Origin: Thamnaconus septentrionalis
Lineage: Eukaryota; Chordata; Actinopteri; Tetraodontiformes; Monacanthidae
Reading direction: 5' to 3'
Assembly (NCBI GenBank): GCA_009823395.1
Contig: CM020502.1
Span: forward strand, 32,972,444 to 33,036,443
DNA: 64,000 nt
Shown: positions 10,216 through 22,000 of the stretch, piece by piece
How the letters are laid out: the number at the start of each line of letters is the position of its first letter
How positions within the stretch are numbered: the stretch's first letter is position 1
The notes under the pieces: generated by a model
The model's input: the letters and a program-made list of their open reading frames with translations, nothing else
Databases searched by the model: none
What the model was told of the DNA's origin: nothing
Made by a program: the position numbers and the translations under genes

Positions 10216-13200
10216 TCACACCAGGTGTACTTGCTCCTCCCACTCCTCCTCGGGTGATTGGTCGCCCTCTAGCTGAAGGTGTGAGTCTCTGTCCGTGGGG
10301 GCGTTAGCTTGGAGACTGTTTGCGAGCGGCGGCTGTGCGTCCGCTGCGTCCAGCGACAGCGCCGCCGCAGCAGCCGCCGCCCGTGACTCCGCGCCGACCT
10401 CCACCGTGACCTCTGCGCTGACCTGCGGGACCCCAAGTCCAGGCTGCTGGGCCTGCTCGACGCCAACCCGGCCCGGCGCCCGCCAGGAGCCGGGGGGCCT
10501 CGGTCCGACTCCGCTCACCGGCTCCTCCGCCGCCCCCTGGTGGCGGGCCGGCGAAGGCGTGCGAGGCGTCCCTGGACTCGCTGGCCGACTCGCTCTCGGT
10601 GTGCGTGGTGGTGTCGGGGGAGGAGTCGCTGTCGGTGGTGGGCGGGGACGGGACGAGCGCCAGGCTCTGGGGGCCGATGTTGCTGTTGAACCAGGCCATG
10701 ATGTTGTCCAGCAGCTGGGCGCTGGCCGCCGGGTCCAGGGCCTCCAGGCTCTGGGGGTCGCTGGGGGTGTAGGGGCCCCCCGGGGGGATGACGGGGGACA
10801 GCAGCAGCAGCTCCGGCTCCGCCTCTGGGGACGGGAGGCACAGGTGGGCGGGCGGCGGCGGCGGCGGCTCCAGTCTGGACGAGCGGTGGGCGGCGCTCGT
10901 CCGGACCGAGGGCGGAGCCGCCGCCCAGGTCGGACGAGGCGTCCATCCTGGGCGGGGCCACGTGCTCGTCCGTCCCCTCGGCTCCGACAGACAGCCGGCG
11001 ACCAGGCAGCAGCTCTGCTGCGACGGCTCGGGCGGAGCCTCGCCGCGGGCCATCGGGAGCGGATGGCGCGCGCCGCACAGCAGCAGCTGCTCCTGCTGGG
11101 GCGGGGCCCGGGTGGTAAGCCGGGGCGGCGGCCATGTTGCCCAGCTTCATCAGGCTGTCCTCCAGCTCCAGCAGCATGGCGCTGAGGGGCGGCGGCGGGG
11201 CAGCAGGGGCAGGGGTTCAACCTGGGCGGCCCGGGCGGGCCGACGGGGGTCGGCGGCGAGGAGGAGGGGCCGCCTCCCGGGCGCCCGGCGGGCGTCCCGC
11301 CTCCAGCCCTCCGCCCTCGCCCCAGGGGCGGCCCGCCTCTCCACCGCCCTCTGCAGGCCGCCGTCCAGGCCCGGCTCTCTGTCCCGCCGGGACTCCTGCA
11401 GGGACAGCTGGACGGCCAGCAGGAAGTTGGGGTCGTCCTCGTCCATGGCGTCCAGCGCCCGCCGCCGGCCCTCGCCTCGCTCAGGGGCGTCTGCAACACA
11501 GAAAGGTCGCGCCAAAGGTCACGCAAAAAGGTCAAGTGATTGTTGGCCGCCTGAGGCTGCGTCTGGCTGATCCTGATTCTGTGAGGCGGAAAAGCCAAGA
11601 ATTGCTCGGAACGCTTCTGGACTTGGTGGACACTGAATGTTTGTTTTCGAAGAATGTCTTCATTGAATTTTCAAATGTGAAAAGAAGACAAAACAAAGCA
11701 GAACAAAGGTCAGCAGGTTAAAAACAAAAAAAGTGACATGGATGTGACAGCGTGTTAACACACGAGTCCTTATAGGCCAGGGACATTCAGCCATCCATCC
11801 ATCCATCCGTCCGTCCATCCATCCATCCACCCATCCGTCCGTCCGTCCGTCTGTCCGTCCGTCCGTCCATCCATCCATTCATCCGTCTCTCCATCCATTC
11901 ATCCGTCCATCCATCCATCCATTCATCCACCCGTCCGTCCATCCATCCATTCATCCATCCCTCCATCCATTCATCCGTCCATCCATCCATCCATCCATCC
12001 ACCCGTCCGTCCGTCCGTCCATCCATCCATTCATCCATCCATTCATCCGTCTCTCCATCCATCCGTCCATGTGAAGGCAGGGTGACACCCTGGTCCAGTG
12101 GCCAGTTCATCACAGGGCCACACAGAGACTAACAAAGACCAACAGCCATTCCCACTCACACACACACCTACGGTCGACTTAGAGTTCAGGGGGCATTCCA
12201 TTAAAAAATGATACCCTTACACCAGGGTTTCCACTTTATCCACATATGGTTATATAACAATAAAGGTTTCTATTCCATTCTATACTATTCTAACAGTGCA
12301 AGCCAAATGGTGAAAAGAAAAAGGAGTGATAATAACAACAATAATAATGATGATAAAAAACAAAAACAAATCCATCTGAATATTTGAGTTTTTTCAAAGA
12401 CAACACATTCTGGCGTGTCGACCGACCTGTGTTGTCGCTCCTGCGGCTGCTCTCCGGCGTGTTGCTGCTGCTTCGCAGGTTGTGTAAACTCAGCATGTCT
12501 CCTCGGCTCCGCCGCCTGTGTCTTCGCCGGTACTGCATCTCAGAGTAATCCTGCGGGCGGAAGGTTCCCCTGAACACAACTCTGGAAATGATGTCATCGG
12601 CAGCGCTCCCGCTCTCATCCCCCCCCCCCCCCCCACTCCTCCTTTCAGATGTTCTCTAACCAGAATTCCAATCATGCTTGGTGCATGACTGGTCCTTGAC
12701 CTCAGCGTGACCTTGGCGGCGTTACCTGTGACTGTCTCCTTCGGTCTCCTGCGCCCAGGAAGGAGTGACGGCCGCTCATCTGAACACAGAGACAAAAGAA
12801 AAGACTCCAGTGGTCAGAGCTGGGAATTTTCAGGGGCGTTTCCTCCCGGCGTCGTGGTTTACCTCAGGGGAGGCGAAGCCCAGGTACTCCCAGTCCCACG
12901 ACCCTCCACGGTAACTTCAGCAGAAAAACAAGGAAGGTTTGGATCATCAACTCAAACTGTAGGCCGTGCGTGTGGAAGCAGATTGTATTCTATTTTATGT
13001 GGAGTGCTTCTTTACTTTCTGCGGGGAGGCTCGGGAGTCGTTGGGGGCGACTCCTCGGGCCACCGACGCCAGGAACTCTTGTCTCTTCTGCTGCACCAGA
13101 CGGGCGGCGCTGATGATCTTGTGGCGCGGCGTCCTCAGGTACGGCCGGTTGACCTTCTGGGCAAGATCCTCCACCGCGATCTCCAGGTCCGACTGAGGAA

Positions 13201-15375
13201 GGAGGACGAGGAGGAGCAAGAGGTAGTGGAGGAGGAAGAAGAGAAGGAGAAGGAGAAGGAGGAGAAGGAGGAGGAGAAGGAGGAGGAGAAGGAGGAGGAG
13301 AAGCAGAAGAAGGAGGAGAAGGAAAAGGAGGAGGAGAAAAAGGAGAAGGAGAAGGAGGAGAAGGAGGAGGAGGAGGAGAGGAAGGGGAAGAAGAAGAAGA
13401 AGAAGCAGAAGGAGGAGAAGGAGGAGGAGGAGGAGGAGGAGGAGGGGAAGGAGAAGAAGAAGAAGAAGAAGAAGAAGAAGAAGGAGGAGAAGGAGGAGAA
13501 GGAGAAGAAGGAGGAGGAGAAGAAGAAGGAGGCTTCAGCTCACAGGTGGAAAAATGGATCTTGATAATGAATGCAAACCCGAGACATAAATGCATAGATG
13601 TGGCTGCCATGGATCTCCAGAAGCAGCAGTAACAACCAAACTGTGGTTCTATCTGGTCAGCTGATACAGAGGTGGAACAAAGTTTTTGGACACCCTTATT
13701 TATTTTACTCAATCTCAAGCTTGCCTTGAAATATTTGCTGGAGATTTTTTTTTGTGTGTGTGCGTGTTTAAAGGATTTGGCTGCAATCAGAGGCACACAA
13801 ACACATGGAAATTGTTTTGTTTTTATTGTTAACATTCCTTACTGTTAAACTCTTCTTCTCTGACTTTAACCATGCAGCTCTGAGCCGGACGGAACAGCGC
13901 AGCGTGTGGTGAAGTGACTGCACTAGAAAATAAAGTGCACCTGGGCGACTCGAGACACACAACACAGTACATCACAAAAGCAACGAGGTGTCCGAAAACT
14001 TTTTTCCCCCCAGCCAACGAAAGAAAGAAAGAAAGAAGAGGAAGCGGAGGGAAAGAGTGCGAGCTCAACTCCGGCCAATGATCGCTGCGATCCACGGTTG
14101 GAATTGCAACATCCTGGTTGAGGAAGCTGCTGGTGTGATGTCAGAGTGCAGAATAATGAGTGTCAGACCAGCATGAGCTCGAAGATCTCCTTCTGCGTGC
14201 TGCCCTGCTGCAGGAAGAAGCCGTACGGGTAAGAGCACTTGAGGACGCGCCGCGTCTTCAGCAGCTCACACATGCCGTCCTCGATGAAGCGCGTGTCCGG
14301 AGGAGAGCCGTCGCCTGGTTGGTCCAGAGTGGTGGAGGGAGAGCAGGGGAAAAAAAAAAAATAGTCAGATTTTTTTTGAACACACACACACACAACAAAA
14401 GAACGGTGGTTTTGGGTGACTTACGCCAGATTAAGGCTCGGCTGAGCTGCTCCATTTTCTCCTTGGCTGTCTTCAGCAGCTTCCTCTCCAGCTAATGCAC
14501 GACAGGGGTTTGGCATTCAGGTTTTTCAGCAGGGAGGATAAAAGACGGAGGGTGCGTGTGTGTGTGTGTGTGTGTGTGCGTGTTACCTCAAAGCTGTGCT
14601 CGTGGTTCTTGAAGCGAGTGTAGTAGTGCATGAAACGGTCCAGCTCCTCAAAGCTCTTGTGCGTCTTCTCTGCCTGAGGAGGGGGAGGGAGATTTTTTTG
14701 GTTTTTTTTACATTTCTTAGGGAAACTTGAACTTGAATTAATTTTGGTCTCTGTTGTGTATTGAACTTCTTTTCTTTCTTTCGAAACAATGTATTGACCC
14801 CGATTGACCCTTTCTGAACTGCGTTCATTTTTTTGGATTATTTTTCCTGCTCTGCAGCACTTTGAGATTGCTATGGAAGAGGTTTAGGGCCAAAAGAAGA
14901 GAAAAAAAAGTAAGATAGGATTTTTTTTTTTCAAGTTTTGATCATCTTTTTTTTATTTATTTTTTTACGTGAACTTTATTCCCAAAATTTCAGCTTTATT
15001 CACAAAATGTCATCTTTTTTACGTCAACCTTTTTCACAAAATTTTATTCTGCATTTATTTTTTTCTCTCTCCTTGCAGCCCTAATCCTCTTTCGTAGATT
15101 GCTGAAATGAAAAGGGCGACATAAATAAAATGTAGCGCTATCATTACTAGCATTATTATCACTACCTCCTCAGTCATCTCCCTGGACTGCTTCTCCAGCT
15201 GCAGGATGACCTCATAGCGGGTGCAGCGGTAGGAGCCTCCAGTGGAGGAGCTGTGCTTCTTCCAGCCCTCCAGACAGATCCAGCAGAAATCGTACTTGCA
15301 CTGGACCGACAGAGACAGACAGCTGAGTCAGTGACCACCGGAGCTCATTACGTTTATAAGACCAGGACACACACA

Positions 15376-15406
<31 letters not shown>

Positions 15407-15543
15407 CTTGGCACACTGCATGTGGTTGCAGCCCTCCGTCTTCTGAATGGGCGACTTGCAGTTGGCGCACGGCTTGGAGTTGGTCAGCAGCCACAGGCAG
15501 TTCGCCGCGTCCTCGTAGGCCTCGCTAACACCGGCCACTGTGG

Positions 15544-15587
<44 letters not shown>

Positions 15588-17849
15588 AGCTCTGCACTTT
15601 AAACTCTGCTGCTGCTGGCGAGGTGCCGTCCAGATGCAGACATACGCTCTTCGGGCTTCATCTCGGTGACTTTCTGCAACCAGTTCCTCCACGTCAGGCA
15701 GTCGCAGGGCTCGTGGGCCTCCCTGAGGCACTCCCTGCAGACGGGGAGGCGTGGACGAGGCAGCGTTAGGAAGGCAGCAACACGACTTTGTCATCAGAAA
15801 ATAGAAGCGCTTCTTTCTGTGCTTGTGACGTGTGAAATATTTGGAGACTTTGAAGCAGATGCAGCGACATCAAGTGATTACATTATGGATTGCAGCGTTT
15901 TCCCCTCTCCCCCCACTCCTGAGCCTGCCAGTAAACTACCATGGCCCGAGCACATCAATCACACAAATATCGTCCACTTTGAGAAATAAGAATTCGGATT
16001 TATCGCCGGACGGTCACACAAAAGAAAGGTGTAAATCTTGTCGTGTGTACCAGCAGAACAGGTGACCTTTGCCACAGTCCACGGCGGGAGAGGGGAGCAG
16101 CGGGAAGCTGAGCAGGTCGCTGTCGCCGGGGCCCGGCCGGGTGAGCCGGACCGCCCGCTCACAGCGCGCTGCCGGGCACCAGCGGATGGACGGATTATTC
16201 TCCACAAATGCCTGCAGGGGGAGAAAATATACACAAATATATTCATACATGCGCACGAAAAAAAAAAAAAAAGAAGAAGGCGGTGTCTCAAAGCAATGGA
16301 TTTATTTTTTTTTCTTCCAAACCTTAATGTCAAAATGTAAATATCTCTCGTCCATCTCCCTGGAAACCACACTCTGGATCACATGCACCGGCACCAGCTG
16401 GTAGCACTCATAGGCGGGGCAGAAGATATTGTGGGCGTCGCCCTCCTGAATTTTGACGTTGAGAAACCTGTAAAAACACACACACACACACACACAGCAT
16501 ATTCACATGAACACTGAAAGCCTTGAAAATATAAATAAATAAATAAATCAGTCAATACAACTGGAGAGCGTCCCCACCCTTCCCAGCATGCTCTGCAGAA
16601 CTCGTGTCCGCACGACATGTCCACCGGGTCCTCAAACACCGAGATGGAGCAGAGGCAGATTCCACACTGCAGGGAGAGAAACACAGTGGCTGACTGTCGG
16701 TGGTCCCGAGCCGAGGTGGGGGGGGGGGCTGCTGTCCTGAGACTGTCGAGCCGCCACACACACAGGGCGATCAAACTGAGACATTGGTTTATTATCGTTA
16801 TTGTCATGACTGGGTGGTCTCGTGCGAGCGTCGCCTTTATTAAAACAGATTTAATTCATATAGAATTAAAGGTTGAGTGTGAAATATTTGCAGATCTTAA
16901 GAAGAAACAGCGACGCCAAGTGGTTACATTTTAGATTGCAGCGTTCTTTCGCTCACCCTCTCCCTACCCAAACTTGCCAGTGAACTACGGTGGCCTGCGC
17001 ACACAAACTTCCTTAGCAATACGGCGGTGACGATGACAAATCTACAATAACTGTAAATTTCTCATTTAGATGCAATAGAAGCTTATTTATAGCAGAGCAT
17101 GTAGCACATGTACGTTCAAATGTTTAATATGTAAATATCTTGCTTTTTTTTTATCTCGCTTTTTATTTTTCTGTACACACTCACAGATATTTTATTTTAT
17201 TTTTGTCTATGTCTTCAGTTAAGATAGTTCTTGACCTTTTGCACTGTAGCCTTTATTTGTTGTTGCTGTAATTATGCAAATTTCCCCATCTAGGATCAAT
17301 AAAGGTCTTCTTCTTCTTCTTCTTCTTCTTCTTCTTCTTCTTCTTCTAACTGGGAGCAAGACCCTTGCTTATGAATATTCTTGTATATAAATAAGAACCG
17401 TCGTATGGGCAGGAAAAGCAAATCACTCTCATTGTAAACTCCTTCACTAATGTACTGATGAGCAGAATATTAATCTTTCCCCAATGCAAAAGTGGTAAAC
17501 ATGGCAACATTTTACACACTGGACCTTTTGATGAACAGATGAAGAAAAGCAGGTGAAGAAAACACAGCAGTTGAATCAATAATAATGAAGAGGGCCTCTG
17601 TACCGTGGCCAGGCCCTCCTCCGCAGGCGTGAGGCAGCCGTCGGTGGGTGAGGTGAGGGTGAGGGTGAGGGGCGAGCGCGGCGTCCGGGGCGTGCGCGGC
17701 GAGGGGATGCTGTCCCAGGTGTTGGAGCCGCTGGGCGGCGGCGGCGGCATGGTCACGCCAGAGCGCTGGCAGCAGCTGTCGGCGTCGGACATCCAGGCCT
17801 CCAGCAGCTTCTCCCGGTCCCAGTCTGGGGGGAGGGGTTTAGGGGAGGG

Positions 17850-17880
<31 letters not shown>

Positions 17881-18417
17881 AGTTTGGCGACAGATGCACA
17901 GGTGTTTGGGAGGTCTGACGACGGGGAAGCCGGAGACGCACCGTGAGCCCTGAGCAGGGCCTCGGCCGTGAACAGCGGCACCTGCAGCATGTCGGCCGTC
18001 TCCACTATCAGCATGTCCTTCAGCCTCCGCAGGTCCTGGAGCTTCAGGCCCTCAAAGGGCTGCAAGGGAACAAGAGGAGAGCGACGTCACAGAGACTGAG
18101 GGGGAAGAAGCTGAAGGACACCTGCACCTCCTCCACTGTCAGCGGTGGCAGGCACAGCAGCACCATGATGCAGTGACACACTCCTGTGGCCGAGATGAAG
18201 ACCCATCTACCCATCTATCCAAGACCCATCTACCTGATCTGCAAAAATAAATGCTGACGGTACAAATGTTGAAGAAGACGTCACTGAGGTCACGACCCAG
18301 AAAATCCCCTTCCGCAATCTCCCAGCTGCTGCTGCTGCTGCTGCTGCTGCTCCTGCTGCTCCTCTCACCTCCTTGTACTGCAGCAGCGCCGCTTCGCCAT
18401 GTGCGTCCGCGCTTGGC

Positions 18418-18450
<33 letters not shown>

Positions 18451-19022
18451 CCGCCGGCGGGGAGAAAACCATCTGCGACTCCAGGCTGAGGGCCAGCTCT
18501 GTGTGCTGGTGCCGCTCGGCCAGGTCGCACGGCGTCAGCTTGTCCTCGTCCTCCACGAAGAGGTCGGCCTCGCTCTGGATCAGCAGCTAGCAGCAAGAAA
18601 GGAGGCACGTTCAATGAAAGAGAATCGTTTGTTCAGGACGGGAACAAAAAGGCAGCAGAGTGGAGGAGGAAACAGGGAGTGCAAGATGAGTATCAGAGGA
18701 GAAAGAGGAGAAGAAGAGGATGCGAGCGGCAGCAGCAGAGGGAAAAACAGAGAAGCATCAGAATCTGTTTGTCCTCTTCTCCTCCCCAGGCTGCTCAAAC
18801 TGCTGCTGAGTTCAATCTCTTCAAATTAAACTTTTTGTTTTTTCTATCCTCCAGACTTGAACACAGCCGTATGCTCACACACACACACACACGCACACAC
18901 ACACAGTAGTCAGGAGGTTTGGATGTGACGGCACTGAAAACACAACGCAGACAGTGGAGGGCTGTTCTGGGCAGATTTAATCAGGCTGGTCTGGCAGACA
19001 GAATGGAGAGCACAAGTAGGAG

Positions 19023-19057
<35 letters not shown>

Positions 19058-22000
19058 ACCTCTGACCTCCACGCAGCTCCTCATGCCGGCGGCGGCGGCG
19101 TAGTGCAGGCAGGTGCTGCTGCGGTTGTCGGTGGCGTTGACGTTGACCTTCTCGTACTGACCTCCTTCCAGCCTCGCTCCCGTCCAGCTCAGGATCAGCT
19201 GGCGGGGGGGAAAGCAACCAGCGATGAGCCCAAAGTTACTTCTCCTTCATTCAGACAGACATCGGTGAATCCTGCGCTCTGACCTGCAGGCAGTCGGCCC
19301 GCAGCTGCTCGTCCCTCTCGGGCCGGGCCAGGCGCGGGGACAGCGCTCCGGCCGACAGCAGCAGGATCATGGGGCCCTGGCAGAGCACGTGGAGGCAGGT
19401 CTCGTTGTGCACGTTGCGCTTGTTGGGGTTGCCCTCCTTGCTGAACAGGAAGGACCTGGAGACAAGGGCGTTACAGGGGTTGCGGCAGGGGTGTCAAACA
19501 TACGGCCCGCGGGCCGGATCAGGCCCGCTAACTGTTTCTTTCCGGCCCGCGAGATGATTTTGCAAAATATAAAAACTGCAATTTCTCAATGAAAGAGAGC
19601 GCTGTTCTAAATGTGTCCACTTGGTGTCGCAATATCGTTTCTGCTTCACAAACAAACTCAATACTGGGGCTGAGCAAACCGGCACAAGTACAGCCACTCA
19701 CGTCTCCTATTGGCTGCCCTCATTGCCCCAGAACGTCTCCTATTGGCTACCCTGAGTGCCCCAAAAGGTCTCTGTCGAAACAGACAAAGTTGATGCAGAG
19801 CAGTGTTGCCAACTTGGCGACTTTCTCGCTACATCTGGCCACTTTCCAACTCCCCATGGTGACTTTTTTTTTGTCACAAGCGACTAGCGACAACTCTAGC
19901 GACTTTTCCTGGCGTTATTACGTTGCGATCAAGTGCAAATTCTTAATTATGCAAATTAGACGATGATGTCATTTGGCTACTTTCAGGACAGCCAATAGCG
20001 ACTTTCCTTACTGAGGAGTTGGCAACACTGATGCAGAGTGCAGAGTGCTGAAATAACACAAACAAAGTAAATCAAAGAGAACAACTGGAAGTTGTTATTT
20101 TACGTTATTATTACCATACCATGATTTTACCGCTCCGGCCCGCTTGGGAAGAGATTTTCCTCTCTGTGGCCCGTGAACCAAAATGAGTTTGACACCCTGG
20201 GTTACGGGGTGTTGAATAGTAGGGCTGGGACCGTACGCTTTTCTCCCGATTTGATTCTTCTACGATTTTTTTTGGATGCCGATTCGATTTAAATTGCGAT
20301 TCTACGACATTGCGAAACAATATTATCAATTTTTAGTCTGCATTTTTAACACCAATGAAACAGTAGAATGATTATGATTATGAACAGAACGTCCGCCAAG
20401 CAGAGTTGAATCCAAACATTTCGCCCTCTGCTGGAGAAAAGTGGTCACTTTTTCCTACCCGGCTCAACAGACTAAAATGAAGCGTTGGAATTTTTGAACA
20501 AAAAAATGTATTTAAAAATTGGAAAACAAGAAATTGCGATACTTCTGTGCATAGGTTTTTTCTCCCAGCCCTTTTAAATAGGCACTAAAACAGCCTTCCT
20601 CAACTGGTGGGTCGCAACCCAAAAGTTTTGATTGGGTCACGGCTTTGTGGAGAGTTTCCCTTTTCTATGTTTATAGAGAAAATTCAATACAACAATTTCA
20701 ATAATTTATTTACTAGACATGATAGAAAGTGGGCTAGCCTTTTTATTTTTGTGGAATAAATTTGGGTCACGACTTCATGATAAGAATGTGCGTGCTGGGA
20801 CTCCACCGGTTGAGAAGCACTGCACTAAAATATGAAAACCGCAAAAGGTCAACTGGAGGAAAACCGCATCGTCTGTCGTCCTCCCAGCGATCGACGGCCT
20901 TCAAACCAAAGGTTTTCCGCCAAGAGTGCATCGAGGTGGCAGCAGCTGCGCTTCCCATCAACACATGCACACGTGCACGCACGCCCATCAACCTTCGCTT
21001 TGCGCTCGGCTGGATTAAGACGATGTGGCAGGAAGGTTGAAAGTGAGGGCGGGCGAGCGAGCGAGCGAGCGGCCGCGCAGAAACGGGAGATGCGGGCGGT
21101 AATGGGAGTGAGGCTGCATCACAGTTGGATGATGCAGCAGATGCTTGCTCTCCAAATCTTGGCGTGTGCATGCAGACATAGAGCGCGTTCAAAAAAATAA
21201 AGAGAGAAAGAAAAAACGGACAGAAAACAGAAAACAATGAGCAGAATCTGCAGGATTGGATCTGATAACGCTGACGGCACAAAAAAACAAACCCAAATAA
21301 ATAAATAAATAATAAAAATAAAAAATAATAAAATAAAACTAATACAAACTTACGGAAGCGTATTGCAGTCACTTGGCAAATAAAAAAAAATCTCTGTTTT
21401 TCAGTGTAATTATTTCTGTTTTTCGTGCTAATTTTTTTTTCCAGTCCTGTTTTCCCGAGTTTAGAGAGCATTGGAAACAATGGCATCCATTCTTTCATTG
21501 GGAGCTGGATATAATGGAAGCAAACATGGCCAGCTTGTTCAGATCAATCACATTCTATTTTGCCATGGCTTTAAGACACTGGGAAATAGTCCTGTCTTTA
21601 AGTGACACAGATGGCATTACAATCAGTCGATCAACTTTACGTAGGCCTCTGAGGACTTTGCGCTTGTTTTGGAAGGAAAGCCCATTCAGATATTCTCCAC
21701 ATGGCAATGTTTCTCCGGGATCAACTGGATAAATATGGCATCATGGCTCCATGGATACACAATGATGCATTTGAAGTGCATTCAGACTGGACCACCGTAG
21801 AGCACATCCATGCCGTAGAGTCACCTGTCTACTGTTTTCTCGCGGGATTTCAAAATAAAAAAAAAAGGAAAAAAAAAAATTAGCACGAAAAACAGAAATA
21901 ATTACACTGAAAAACAGATTTTTTATTTGCCAAGTGAATGCAATACGCTTCCGTACAAACTATCGATAAGAGTGTATTAAAAGTTTCCATTTATTAATTT

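Noticed and set aside
10216..11598. Single 460-codon open frame on the minus strand
   Set aside because: It is mostly an arginine/proline-rich out-of-frame reading of GC-rich DNA. Only its last part matches the ankib1 C terminus. The conserved motifs upstream are in the other two frames.
11790..12070. Possible CRISPR-like array of short repeats
   Set aside because: The units are continuous tetranucleotides without unique spacers, and the genome is that of an animal.
12707..13835. Long E/K-rich (+) and P/S-rich (-) open frames
   Set aside because: Direct translation of the purine/pyrimidine triplet tract; no conserved domain.
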